From Hyphomicrobiales bacterium (GTDB taxonomy: Bacteria > Pseudomonadota > Alphaproteobacteria > Rhizobiales > Rhizobiaceae): a stretch of 64,000 nt of DNA. This document shows positions 17,586-25,702 of the stretch, piece after piece; position 1 is the stretch's first letter; every line of letters starts with the position of its first letter. The notes beneath the pieces were generated by a model. That model saw only the letters and a program-made list of their open reading frames with translations, had not been told where the DNA came from and ran no database searches. The DNA lies in the NCBI GenBank assembly GCA_900470805.1, contig UCCA01000033.1, forward strand, positions 62,001 through 126,000, read 5' to 3'. The position numbers and the translations under genes are program-made.

Positions 17586-18047
17586 TTACGAAGTCACAAC
17601 CGGGCCGACGATTGCTTGGCCAAACGTTTCGCAGACGGACTGGACGTCGTTGAGGTCGTGCGGCACCGGTAGAGCGTCCATGGCCTGGAAAAAGCGATGA
17701 TGGCGTGCGGGTGTCGATATCAACATCATGCGCGCCACGCCTCCCATCGCGGAGAAGCTATGCGTGACGCCTTTGGCGACGAAGAGTCGATCTCCCGCCT
17801 TCACCTGGATCTTCTGTACGTCGATCAGGAACAGCAAGTGTCCTTCGCTGATGCAGAAGACCTTGTCCTCCTCAAACGAAATGTGCGCCGGTGCACCCTG
17901 GTCCGGTTGGACCGTCATCGCCATGACGGTCATGGGAGCAGCTTCGCCACCGAGCAGGATTTCGGCATCGATACCGGAGAAGCGCGCGGTGGCGTGGGAG
18001 GAGAGTACGCCGCTTGAAGGCGTGACGAGATGAGGGGTGATGTCCAT
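17586..18047 (-). CDS. Cupin-domain protein
   Basis: Single-domain cupin of 153 residues with the two beta-barrel motifs: PAHISFEEDKVFCISEGHLLF (here G-x5-H-x-H is reduced, with one His) and GDRLFVAKGVTHSFSAMG. The start is ATG 18047 with AAGGAG about 9 bases upstream. Divergent from the LysR gene at 18143 with a 95-bp gap carrying a dyad. The incomplete metal-ligand set in motif 1 makes an enzymatic role uncertain; sugar or small-molecule binding is possible. Confidence 0.8.
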   Translation of the reverse strand: MDITPHLVTPSSGVLSSHATARFSGIDAEILLGGEAAPMTVMAMTVQPDQGAPAHISFEEDKVFCISEGHLLFLIDVQKIQVKAGDRLFVAKGVTHSFSAMGGVARMMLISTPARHHRFFQAMDALPVPHDLNDVQSVCETFGQAIVGPVVTS

Positions 18048-18118
18048 GATTTGGTCTCCTTCTGATCGGAACCCACCATAGCCGACCAGGAGGTGCACGA
18101 TTATCTAGCAAATACTGC

Positions 18119-18148
18119 CATCATTATCTATTATTCTAGACAATGATG
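18119..18148. promoter_or_regulatory. Inverted repeat over the LysR start
   Basis: CATCATT (18119-18125) and AATGATG (18142-18148) flank an AT-rich centre and overlap the LysR start codon. A TTATCTA sequence occurs twice nearby (from about 18101 and 18124). Candidate LysR binding site controlling the regulator and the divergent cupin. Confidence 0.4.
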
Positions 18149-19039
18149 AAACTTGATCCGATCCAGACTTTTGTCGAAGTGGTTCGTGCTGGCGGGTTTA
18201 CCGTAGCGGGGCGGCGCACGGGGACGCCGCGTTCGACGGTGAGCCTTCAGGTCAGGATGCTAGAAAAAACGTTAGGGGTTCGGTTGCTCAAGCGCTCGAC
18301 CCGTTCGTTCGCCCTGACGGACGAGGGACAGCGCCTCTATGAAAAGGCATCGAGTGCGGTGGACGATCTTGTCCGGGCGCTTGATGACCTGCGAGTGGAA
18401 GATGGCATACTGGGCGGTCTGATCAGGTTGACCATTCCGGCGGATTTTCCGACGGCGTTACTGGCGAGCGCGATCACCAGCTTCACCCAAGCCCATCCGG
18501 CGGTTCGGTTCCAGATCATGTCGACAAACGCAGTGCTCGACCTTGTGCGGGACAACATCGACATCGCGGTCAGAGTCGGGGCGAACCCTGCCCAGACTGC
18601 AATCGAACGCCGGTTGCTCGACATCGAATGGGCATTCTATGCCAGCACATCGTGGCTGGGGCGAAAGGGGCGGCCGGAAAATATCAGCGAGTTGCTGGAT
18701 TTCATTTCACCGCAACCAGTCTTGCGCGGCTACCTGGAAAGGCATGTGCTGGGCGGTGTCTGCCTACCTGCCGGTGCGATCGAGGTTGATAGCCATGCAA
18801 TGGCCCGGGATCTGATGTTGAATGGCTTTGGTGTCGCTCTATTGCCGCAAGGTTTGTGTCAGGATGCCGTGATGACCGGCAACGCCGAACCGCTCTTCCC
18901 GCAGGCCGGGCTCCGCCCGACGCGGCTTAATCTAACGTTTCCAAATCGAGCGGACATGGTGCCAAGGGTGCGCGTTTTCGCGGACCACATATACGCTCAC
19001 TTCCAGGGAGAGCCTTCCGTCGGGCATCGGCGTTCATGA
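18143..19039 (+). CDS. LysR-family transcriptional regulator
   Basis: Regulator of 298 residues; HTH in residues about 5-62 (FTVAGRRTGTPRSTVSLQV), then the LysR substrate domain, of the CrgA-like subgroup. Start ATG 18143 or the adjacent ATG 18146. Divergent from the cupin gene, the likely target. Confidence 0.88.
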   Translation: MMKLDPIQTFVEVVRAGGFTVAGRRTGTPRSTVSLQVRMLEKTLGVRLLKRSTRSFALTDEGQRLYEKASSAVDDLVRALDDLRVEDGILGGLIRLTIPADFPTALLASAITSFTQAHPAVRFQIMSTNAVLDLVRDNIDIAVRVGANPAQTAIERRLLDIEWAFYASTSWLGRKGRPENISELLDFISPQPVLRGYLERHVLGGVCLPAGAIEVDSHAMARDLMLNGFGVALLPQGLCQDAVMTGNAEPLFPQAGLRPTRLNLTFPNRADMVPRVRVFADHIYAHFQGEPSVGHRRS

Positions 19040-19067
19040 CAACGCGGGAACGGTCATTTGACGTCAA

Positions 19068-19859
19068 TCAATCATAAAAGTCCGGTGCAAGCCTGAATTG
19101 CGACCACATCTCCGGATCATGACCCGGCACAAGAGTTGCTCCCACCTGCTCGGCGAGGGCGCGCAATTTACGCACCGAGCGCACGGTATCCACGGCGGAG
19201 GCGAGAAACCCAGGCAGCGCCTTCTCGTGCCAGTGATCCATCGTATACACCGCGTCGGCGGCCAGCAGGATGGAGCCATTGTTGGGGAGGGTCACGAGAA
19301 TGGATTGGTGACCGAGAGTATGTCCCGGGGTGAAAACTATCTGAAGGACGCCGTCGCCGAACAGGTCATAATGATCGGACGCGTCGCCTTCCAGGAATTG
19401 CCAACTCAGACCGGGGCGGTCGAAGTCCTTGCGCGCATACGCACCGGCGGCGAACCAATCGGGCGTGAAGGCATACTCATATTCCCGTCGCTGAACAATG
19501 TGTTTTGCGCGGGGAAAGCGTCCAATTGCGCCGGTGTGATCCGAATGAAGGTGAGAAAGCACGACAAAGCTGACGTCCTCAGGCAATAATCCGAGCGTCG
19601 CCAATTGCGCGACGCAACCCTGGCTTTCGGCCATGACGGGTTTGTAGGAATCGACGGAGGCGCCCCAGTAGCCGCGCGGATCGGCCAGTCCCTCGGCCGC
19701 CAGGCCGCCGTCTATGACGACGTTGCCCTTGGGATGAACGAGGAGAAACCAGGGGACCGGTATTTCGTAATCGGCGCCGTTGCCCCGGTTCATCTTGATA
19801 TCGTGCACCTTGCATTGCTGAGTGCCCGACTGAAACATGTAAAGCTTGATGTTGCTCAT
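19068..19859 (-). CDS. AttM/BlcC-like lactonase (MBL fold)
   Basis: Probable metallo-lactonase of 263 residues, expected to open N-acyl-homoserine lactones and/or gamma-butyrolactone. The zinc site HLHSDHTGAIG is intact, with further ligands in FTPGHTLGHQS, LAADAVYT and VPGHDPE. From memory it follows Agrobacterium AttM/BlcC closely, for example KLYMFQSGTQQCKVHDIKMN, RGNGADYEIPVPWF, YEYAFTPDWFAAG and HEKALPGFLAS. The start is ATG 19859; the longer frame to 19979 would run into the LysR start. Divergent from a LysR gene, with a perfect palindrome in the gap. Known attM/blcC is controlled by an IclR-type regulator, so the control here differs. Confidence 0.87.
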   Translation of the reverse strand: MSNIKLYMFQSGTQQCKVHDIKMNRGNGADYEIPVPWFLLVHPKGNVVIDGGLAAEGLADPRGYWGASVDSYKPVMAESQGCVAQLATLGLLPEDVSFVVLSHLHSDHTGAIGRFPRAKHIVQRREYEYAFTPDWFAAGAYARKDFDRPGLSWQFLEGDASDHYDLFGDGVLQIVFTPGHTLGHQSILVTLPNNGSILLAADAVYTMDHWHEKALPGFLASAVDTVRSVRKLRALAEQVGATLVPGHDPEMWSQFRLAPDFYD

Positions 19860-19947
19860 GAGCCTGTCACGCCGTGATCGGTTGAAGTTGCGGAGCGCAA
19901 TTTGCACGATGGATGGCCCGATCGGTAGGCAGCTCAATCCGCTTTCA

Positions 19948-19968
19948 TTTATCGGATGATCCGATAAA
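19948..19968. promoter_or_regulatory. Perfect palindrome between lactonase and LysR genes
   Basis: TTTATCGGA-TGA-TCCGATAAA, 9-bp perfect arms, ends exactly where the LysR start codon (19969) begins and lies 89 bp from the lactonase start. A likely LysR operator that represses its own gene and/or the lactonase. Confidence 0.6.
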
Positions 19969-20910
19969 ATGTCGATCATGGATTATCTGGCGGCAATGCG
20001 GGTTTATGTGCGGGTAGTAGAGCGCGGCAGCATGTCTGCAGCCGCTCGCGATCTCGGTATAGGCCAGCCGGCCGTGAGCGAGCGGATCGAGCGACTCGAG
20101 GCCGATTTCGGCACACGCCTGTTGCGGCGGAACACGCGCACGATTTCCGTGACGGATGTCGGCGCGGTGTTCTATGAACGGTGCAAGATCGCCATTGAAG
20201 CTGCCGATGATGCACTCGCCAGCGTGCAGGAAGGTACGCCGTTACGCGGCACATTGAGGATCGCGGCGCCCTATGGGTTGGGGGAGGTCGTGTTGCCCTC
20301 CATTCTGCTCGAGCTTCGCAATCGTCATCCCGAACTTAAGGTGGATCTGGTACTCAATGACCGGATCGTCGATCCGACCACCGAGGGGGTGGATATTTCG
20401 CTCCGGCTGGGCGATCCCGGCGAGGGCAACTTCGTGGCACGTAAGCTCGGCCATGTTTCCCGCGTTGTAGTTGCTTCACCCGGATATCTTGAGCGTTATG
20501 GCGCGCCGATGACGCCGGCGGAGCTTATCCGCCACCCCTTCGCGCGCGTGTCTGGTCTGTTCAACAATGGCCGTCTTCCCTTGCAAACGGCTGATGGGGG
20601 ACTGACGTCGGCGCCGGTCGACATCGTCATGACCATGAGCAACTGGCGGCCTTTGCACGCCATACTGCTCGGCGGCGGGGCAATTGGTGTCTTGCAGGAG
20701 CCCGTTTGCTCCGATGACCTCGCCGCCGGGCGCCTCAGGCGCATCCTGCCGGACTTCGGGTTGCCCGGCTTTGACCTTCATCTTCTTTATTCGACGACCC
20801 GACCGATCCCATCTCGAGTCCGGACGCTTGCGACCCTGTTCGAGCGTGAACTCCCAAGCCTGATCGAGTCTAGCCGTCTTGCACCGCATACGCATTCGGA
20901 AAGGAAGTAA
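19969..20910 (+). CDS. LysR-family transcriptional regulator beside the lactonase
   Basis: Regulator of 313 residues: HTH GSMSAAARDLGIGQPAVSER in residues about 20-40, then a substrate domain of the CrgA/DsdC-like type (GTLRIAAPYGLG, GVDISLRLGDPGEG). Start ATG 19969, or ATG 19978 which would leave the palindrome fully in the leader. Probable controller of the divergent lactonase; a GNAT gene follows after 2 bp, so both are co-transcribed. Confidence 0.88.
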   Translation: MSIMDYLAAMRVYVRVVERGSMSAAARDLGIGQPAVSERIERLEADFGTRLLRRNTRTISVTDVGAVFYERCKIAIEAADDALASVQEGTPLRGTLRIAAPYGLGEVVLPSILLELRNRHPELKVDLVLNDRIVDPTTEGVDISLRLGDPGEGNFVARKLGHVSRVVVASPGYLERYGAPMTPAELIRHPFARVSGLFNNGRLPLQTADGGLTSAPVDIVMTMSNWRPLHAILLGGGAIGVLQEPVCSDDLAAGRLRRILPDFGLPGFDLHLLYSTTRPIPSRVRTLATLFERELPSLIESSRLAPHTHSERK

Positions 20911-20912
20911 GA

Positions 20913-21473
20913 ATGGCATTCCCACAAGCGGCACTGACTTTGATCGGCGACACGTCAAAGCCGCATCGCCTGACACTGCGCCCACGCCGTCCGTCCGACG
21001 CTGACGCCTTGTTTTTAACGATGGCCGATCCAGACATGATGCGGTGGTGGTCTCGCGCACCCTTTGAGCATGTCGAGGACCTGCGGGAGTATTTCGCCAA
21101 CGACGATCAATCGAACTGGCGCTCATGGGCGATTGTACGAACAGGTGAAGAGCTTGCCGTTGGCTTCGTGGCGGCAGGCCAGAAACGCGAAGGTGTGTCC
21201 GAGATCGGCTATCTGCTTGCGCGCGAAGCACAGGGGCATGGGTATGCGCGCGAAGCTGTCACCATGCTGATCGACCAATTATTCGTCAAAGGACAATGGC
21301 GCATTTTCGCCGATACCGATCCGGACAACCAGCCGTCGATCGCGCTGTTGACGAGACTCAGCTTCACGCTGGAGGGGCGCCTGCGGGCCGAATGGCAGAC
21401 GCATATCGGCGTTCGGGACTCTCTGATTTACGGGCTTCTGGCGGAGGAATGGTCATCCCGGACTGCGGGATAG
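20913..21473 (+). CDS. GNAT-family acetyltransferase (RimJ/RimL type)
   Basis: Protein of 186 residues. The acetyl-CoA fold is shown by LTLRPRRPSDADALF at the N-terminus, EIGYLLAREAQGHGYAREAV (motif A) and the C-terminal DPDNQPSIALLTRLSF, typical of RimJ/RimL-like enzymes. It starts 2 bp after the LysR gene with AAGGAAG upstream. Its 3' end overlaps the convergent HxlR gene by 46 bp. Substrate unknown. Confidence 0.85.
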   Translation: MAFPQAALTLIGDTSKPHRLTLRPRRPSDADALFLTMADPDMMRWWSRAPFEHVEDLREYFANDDQSNWRSWAIVRTGEELAVGFVAAGQKREGVSEIGYLLAREAQGHGYAREAVTMLIDQLFVKGQWRIFADTDPDNQPSIALLTRLSFTLEGRLRAEWQTHIGVRDSLIYGLLAEEWSSRTAG

Positions 21474-22009
21474 TCCGCGCCCTGACTTTGGCCGGAACGG
21501 ACTGCAGAGGACTCTGCGCGTTCGGATCCCCGTGAGAGCCGCCAGGTCATTAACGCGTCGGCGCCGCGCCCTGGCCGCACGCCGAGATGATCCCTCTCGA
21601 CTGGCCCACTCGTTTCCCGATTGACGGTAATCAACTTGACGCCTTGGCCCGTTCGCCTGTCCATAAAGTCGAGGGGCGGTCCTTCGAGGTTGGACAGGTT
21701 CCACTGGTCGCCGATCTGCACCATTGCCTGCATGAGGAGGCCGAGATCGCGACCTCTTCCGGTCGGCTGATATTCGAACCGCTCGGGCCGTGTCTGATAC
21801 CGCCGTCGCTCGACGAGCCCGTTTTCCTCCAGCAGTTTCAGCCGGTCCGACAGGGTGGTGTTGGTGACACCACTTGATTGGCGCAGGTCGTCATAACGGC
21901 GAATGCCGAGCAGTAGGTCCCGCATGATGAGCATACCCCACCGATCCCCGATCGCGCCCATCACGGCGGCGATCGAGCAAGCCATTCCCTCGAACCCTTT
22001 CGACCGCAT
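21428..22009 (-). CDS. HxlR-family transcriptional regulator
   Basis: Regulator of 193 residues. The N-terminal HxlR winged helix is clear: MGAIGDRWGMLIMRDLLLGI, SGVTNTTLSDRLKLLEENGL and the wing TRPERFEYQPTGRG. The C-terminal 80 residues are less conserved and run over the GNAT gene's 3' end, so the natural C-terminus may have been altered. A large dyad upstream (22061-22103) lies between it and a truncated SDR gene, the presumed former target. Confidence 0.85.
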   Translation of the reverse strand: MRSKGFEGMACSIAAVMGAIGDRWGMLIMRDLLLGIRRYDDLRQSSGVTNTTLSDRLKLLEENGLVERRRYQTRPERFEYQPTGRGRDLGLLMQAMVQIGDQWNLSNLEGPPLDFMDRRTGQGVKLITVNRETSGPVERDHLGVRPGRGADALMTWRLSRGSERAESSAVRSGQSQGADYPAVRDDHSSARSP

Positions 22010-22060
22010 CGTTTTCGCTCGCCTCTACTTGCTTCGGATGCGCCAGCGATAGCATGTTGT

Positions 22061-22103
22061 AACTCTGATGATAAGAGCTTGACTAAGTCTTATTATGAGA
22101 GTT
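22061..22103. promoter_or_regulatory. HxlR-type operator dyad
   Basis: AACTCTGATGATAAGA (22061-22076) and TCTTATTATGAGAGTT (22088-22103) are inverted repeats matching at 14 of 16 positions, about 50 bp upstream of the HxlR start and before the SDR remnant. Position and symmetry suggest the HxlR binding site for a divergent promoter. Confidence 0.55.
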
Positions 22104-22131
22104 ATCTGCGACGTTATCTAGGGGGTAGTTG

Positions 22132-22251
22132 ATGGTCGAGACTGAAAAGTCACAGCAAGGAACTGCAATCGTCACTGGCGCGTCCTCCGGCATCGGTGCC
22201 GTCTATGCCGCCGCCGGCCAAATACGGCAAGGCCGGGATTTACGATCGTAG
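22132..22251 (+). pseudogene. N-terminal remnant of a short-chain dehydrogenase
   Basis: ATG 22132 opens a 39-codon frame with GTAIVTGASSGIGAVYA, the cofactor-binding TGxxxGxG motif of SDR enzymes, then loses homology and stops. The rest of the gene is absent. It lies downstream of the HxlR dyad, so the HxlR gene has probably lost its target. Confidence 0.75.
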
Positions 22252-22276
22252 ATATGGAAAAAATGTTGGACGACAT

Positions 22277-22486
22277 ATGAAAGATGCCTCCGAATTCGTT
22301 GCAACAATACCTCCCCATAACCTCCCACGATATCGCCTTCTGACCGGCAAAGATGACGCGACTTTCTGTCACCGTATTTCAGAGGCGCTGGATCTTGGCT
22401 TCCAACTGCACGGCTCTCCCGCCGCTACGTTCAACGGACAAGATGTCATTGTTGCGCAAGCTGTCATTTGGCCGCGCGCCGGCTAA
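22277..22486 (+). CDS. DUF1737-like small protein
   Basis: Protein of 69 residues. The segment RYRLLTGKDDATFCHRISEA, then LDLGFQLHGSPAATF and QAVIWPRAG, matches the small DUF1737 family of unknown function. ATG 22277 is the most probable start; the frame is open further up, into the SDR remnant. It lies just before an MFS gene; a common promoter is possible. Confidence 0.65.
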   Translation: MKDASEFVATIPPHNLPRYRLLTGKDDATFCHRISEALDLGFQLHGSPAATFNGQDVIVAQAVIWPRAG

Positions 22487-22540
22487 CTTTGATGGTTGTA
22501 CAGGCGTCAATGGCAATGCAATATAATCTGTGATCGGGCG

Positions 22541-23806
22541 ATGTCCGAGCCTGCGCTATCAGTCCTTCCGGTCATGACGAAGATTCCCATGGAGCAGCAA
22601 AGCTCATACAGAGCACTCATCAGAACTCCCGGCTTGATGCCTCTCATCTGTGCTGCAACCTTGTCTCGTCTGGCCGGGCGTATGTTCATCCTTACGTTGG
22701 TGCTGTTTGTACTCGCGCGGTTCTCTTCACCGGCACTGGCCGGCTGGCTGACGTTCGCGGCAATCGTTCCGGGTTTGCTGGTTAGTCCGGTCGCGGGCGT
22801 TCTACTCGACCGCGTAGGTCCGACGATCGCGGTCAGGATCGACATGATTGCCAGCGCAACATTCATTGGCGCTATCTGCATCGTTGGCTGGCTCGATTGG
22901 GCAACGCCGCCAGTTCTGCTTTTCCTGGTAATCCTGTTCTCTCTGGCCGGCCCGTTGGGCGCGGCGGGTACGCGAACGCTGTTGCCTCGCCTGGTGCCCT
23001 CCCATGTGCTCGATCGTGCGAATGCGCTCGATACAGCGATCTATGCCGTCGTCGATGTCGTCGGGCCCGCGATGGCCGGCATTGTCGCCGCTTGGCTCGG
23101 GCCTGAAAGCGCGATGTCGGTGATCTCCTTCTCTTACGCCGCTGCCGCCATCTGCCTGTCCTTTGTACCGCTCCTTCCCGGATTGGCGTCCAGACAGATT
23201 TCGTTCATGCAACAGACAGTGGAAGGTATTCAGATCGTCGCCAGACAACCGACGCTTAGGGGTCTCGCCATCTCCTATTCGATGTACCAGGTCACCTGGG
23301 GCGTGCTCTATGTTGTGGTTCCAGTTTTCGTCGCCAGCCATTATGACGCCTCGGTTGGTAGCTCGGTGACAGGCTTCCTGTGGGCTGCGATGGGGATTGC
23401 TGGCGGAATTGGCGCACTTCTTGCAGGACACCTGCGAACGACCGGTCGCGAGCGTCACATTATGGCGATCGGAATGGTCATTACGGCCTTGGCGGCATGG
23501 CCGGTGGCTGCAAAGTTTGGTTTTGGCGGACTTGCCATCGGCCTTATGCTTGCCGGCGTCATGTCCGGTCCGATCGATGTTGCTCTTCTGACGCTTCGCC
23601 AGCGTCGAACCGATCCGCAACAGCTCGGCCGCGTCATGTCGATTTCGATGAGCCTGAATCTGGCCGGTTTCCCTCTCGGTTCCGCCTTGGCCGGCATGGT
23701 AATTACGTCGTCCTTGTCCGCAACTTTCGTTCTGGCAGGCATCGCCTCTATCGTTGCGGCTATCGCAACGATATCGATCCCCTCCGATATAAAATCGGTT
23801 GCCTGA
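22541..23806 (+). CDS. MFS transporter (MFS_3/EntS-like)
   Basis: Membrane protein of 421 residues with about 12 hydrophobic segments. The loop after helix 2 reads LLDRVGPTIAVRID, the MFS motif A region, and the arrangement resembles the EntS/MFS_3 exporter group. Possible starts are ATG 22541, 22574 or 22589; I use the first. Substrate unknown. Downstream of DUF1737 on the same strand. Confidence 0.82.
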   Translation: MSEPALSVLPVMTKIPMEQQSSYRALIRTPGLMPLICAATLSRLAGRMFILTLVLFVLARFSSPALAGWLTFAAIVPGLLVSPVAGVLLDRVGPTIAVRIDMIASATFIGAICIVGWLDWATPPVLLFLVILFSLAGPLGAAGTRTLLPRLVPSHVLDRANALDTAIYAVVDVVGPAMAGIVAAWLGPESAMSVISFSYAAAAICLSFVPLLPGLASRQISFMQQTVEGIQIVARQPTLRGLAISYSMYQVTWGVLYVVVPVFVASHYDASVGSSVTGFLWAAMGIAGGIGALLAGHLRTTGRERHIMAIGMVITALAAWPVAAKFGFGGLAIGLMLAGVMSGPIDVALLTLRQRRTDPQQLGRVMSISMSLNLAGFPLGSALAGMVITSSLSATFVLAGIASIVAAIATISIPSDIKSVA

Positions 23807-23939
23807 CTATGCACTTGGTTAGCGAGAAACGGCGTTGGCTCTCAGTCGCGGCGCCGGTCATCAGTCCCGGAGACGGTCGAGACGGGCATACCTAACAGGT
23901 CGCGCTGAGTGCTGCGCCTTGCCATGTTTCGCAATGCTA

Positions 23940-23979
23940 CTTATTATATCCATAAGTTCCATTTTTATGGAATAATAAG
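23940..23979. promoter_or_regulatory. AT-rich dyad upstream of the HTH-hydrolase-DUF4180 operon
   Basis: CTTATTATATCCATAA (23940-23955) and TTATGGAATAATAAG (23965-23979) form a nearly perfect inverted repeat with one extra base in the left arm. It ends 15 bp before the start of the HTH gene, so it is a likely autoregulatory operator. Confidence 0.55.
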
Positions 23980-23994
23980 GATGATTTTGGCGAC

Positions 23995-24414
23995 ATGTCT
24001 GAAGAGTTTTATACTGTCGGTCAGGCGGCGGAACGTTTGACACTGCACCCGAAAACCGTGCTCCGGCTTATCCGTGAAGGACGCCTGCAAGGGACGAAAA
24101 TCGGTAAGTCCTATCGAATTCTACGATCCAAACTGGATGAATTCGCCGGCGCGGCGCGGGCTCCGCAGCAGCCGATCACGGCACGAGTATCCTGTGTTGT
24201 TGATGTGCCGAATGTCTCCCCCGAACTGTCGCGTCGCCTGACAGTAACCATTCAGGCAATGCTGCTTCCTCAGGAGCGCAGCCCCGACCGCGTTCAATTC
24301 AATTCCGTCTATGATGCGGAGTTGCGGCATTTGAAGCTGATTATGATCGGCTCCGCTTCCGATACTTCCAATCTCTTGAGGAGCCTGGACAGGCAACTGG
24401 AGGCAGTCAGGTGA
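23995..24414 (+). CDS. Excisionase/MerR-like HTH protein with unknown C-terminal domain
   Basis: Protein of 139 residues. The N-terminal 50 residues are a HTH_17/excisionase-type DNA-binding domain (YTVGQAAERLTLHPKTVLRL, then GKSYRILRSKLDEF). The rest (about residues 60-139) is a separate domain with alternating hydrophobic segments (ARVSCVVDVPNVSPELSRRL, LKLIMIGSASDTSNLLRSLD), which I do not recognise. Its stop overlaps the hydrolase start (GTGA), and the dyad at 23940 precedes it, so it probably regulates its own operon rather than excising DNA. Confidence 0.75.
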   Translation: MSEEFYTVGQAAERLTLHPKTVLRLIREGRLQGTKIGKSYRILRSKLDEFAGAARAPQQPITARVSCVVDVPNVSPELSRRLTVTIQAMLLPQERSPDRVQFNSVYDAELRHLKLIMIGSASDTSNLLRSLDRQLEAVR

Positions 24415-25265
24415 CGACGGAGATATCGAATATGTCGAAACTCGACACTGTGCTCGTCGATCAATATCGGAACGTTCTTGGTCAATGGCCGGTTGCTGCC
24501 GATCACTTCTGGGTCGATACACGAGAGGGCACCACTTTTGTCGTCGCCTGTGGTCCCAGGGATGCGCCCCCGCTCGTCCTCCTGCATGGAGCGCTGACCA
24601 ATTCGGCGATCTGGATGTTCGATGCCGAACTCTGGTCGCAGTCGTTTCGTGTCTATGCCGTCGACGTGATCGGGGAGCCAGGACTGAGTACAGCTAAACA
24701 GCTTCCCTTGAAAGGCGGTAGGTACGCGACGTGGCTTGACGACGTGCTTGCCGGGCTGGATCTGGAAAGCGCCGCCTTTGTCGGCGTTTCTTTCGGAGGG
24801 TGGCTTGCTCTGGATTATGCCGTCCGCCGGCCGTCTCGTGTCGATCGTCTCGCGTTGCTTTGTCCGGCAGGAATCGGTCGCCAGAAGCCATTCTTCCTAA
24901 AAGCCTTGCCGCTTCTGTTGCTCGGCTCCTGGGGAAAGGCCAAGGTTCGCGCTATGGTCATGGGCCCGCAGCCGCAAACATTGGCCGACAGGGCGCGACC
25001 TTTGATGGATCTCGTCTCCAGCATTCATTCGAAAGTCCGCCCACGGTCGATTACGATTCCGCTCGTCTCAGATGCAGATCTCAGGAGCCTGAAGATGCCG
25101 GCCCTCATCATTGTTGGGGGACGGGATGCTCTTATCCATTCAAGCGAGACCAGGCGGCGGGTGGAGAGCACTATGCCGAACGCGCAACTTCATTATCTGG
25201 AACAGGCCTTTCATCACCTCCCCAATCAGCGGGAAACCATCTTCAATTTTCTTCGAGGCAAGTAA
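24411..25265 (+). CDS. Alpha/beta hydrolase
   Basis: Hydrolase of 284 residues (from GTG 24411; ATG 24432 is an alternative). Oxyanion motif LLHGALTN, nucleophile elbow GVSFGG, acid region VVGGRDALI and catalytic His in AFHHLP are all visible. It resembles the carboxylesterase/MhpC type. Second gene of the HTH-hydrolase-DUF4180 operon. Confidence 0.85.
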   Translation: MTTEISNMSKLDTVLVDQYRNVLGQWPVAADHFWVDTREGTTFVVACGPRDAPPLVLLHGALTNSAIWMFDAELWSQSFRVYAVDVIGEPGLSTAKQLPLKGGRYATWLDDVLAGLDLESAAFVGVSFGGWLALDYAVRRPSRVDRLALLCPAGIGRQKPFFLKALPLLLLGSWGKAKVRAMVMGPQPQTLADRARPLMDLVSSIHSKVRPRSITIPLVSDADLRSLKMPALIIVGGRDALIHSSETRRRVESTMPNAQLHYLEQAFHHLPNQRETIFNFLRGK

Positions 25266-25279
25266 ATCGGACGCATTCC

Positions 25280-25642
25280 ATGAGCGACGTCATTACAATC
25301 CTGGGCAATTTACGCGTATTGTCGTGCGACCCGAACGGTCAGCACATTTCTACAGAGGCTGATGTCAACAGCCTCATCGGAACCGCCTTTGGCGAAAGGG
25401 CCGATCTGGTAGCACTACCCGCAGTGCGATTGGCGCAGAATTTCTTCGATCTCCAAACGGGATTTGCGGGGCTCCTCGTTCAGAAATTCGTCAATTACCA
25501 ACTTCGCCTGGCAGTCCTCGGCGACATTTCAGGTGCATGCGCGCGAAGCAGAGCGCTGAAGGACTTCGTGTATGAATCAAATCAGGGATCGTCGTGCTGG
25601 TTTCTGGGCGATCTGGAGGACTTGGGCAGGAAGTTGGTCTGA
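25280..25642 (+). CDS. DUF4180 family protein
   Basis: Protein of 120 residues matching the DUF4180 pattern: DVNSLIGTAFGERADLVALP, RLAQNFFDLQTGFAGLLVQK, LRLAVLGDISG and the C-terminal FVYESNQGSSCWFLGDLEDL. Function unknown in the family. It starts 14 bp after the hydrolase, at ATG 25280; the frame is open upstream but only through the hydrolase. Confidence 0.8.
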   Translation: MSDVITILGNLRVLSCDPNGQHISTEADVNSLIGTAFGERADLVALPAVRLAQNFFDLQTGFAGLLVQKFVNYQLRLAVLGDISGACARSRALKDFVYESNQGSSCWFLGDLEDLGRKLV

Positions 25643-25702
25643 CGTTCCTAAACACCGAACGAGCGTGAACACCTTCTGTCACGCATGTGGAGTTTGCGGT
25701 GC

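Noticed and set aside
22802..23620. 272-codon open frame antisense to the MFS gene
   Set aside because: Composition is typical of the complement of hydrophobic coding sequence (Arg/His/Asp-rich); no ribosome-binding site or motif.
23995..24414. Excisionase (Xis) of an integrated element
   Set aside because: No integrase gene is nearby, the protein has an extra C-terminal domain, and it is translationally coupled to a hydrolase.
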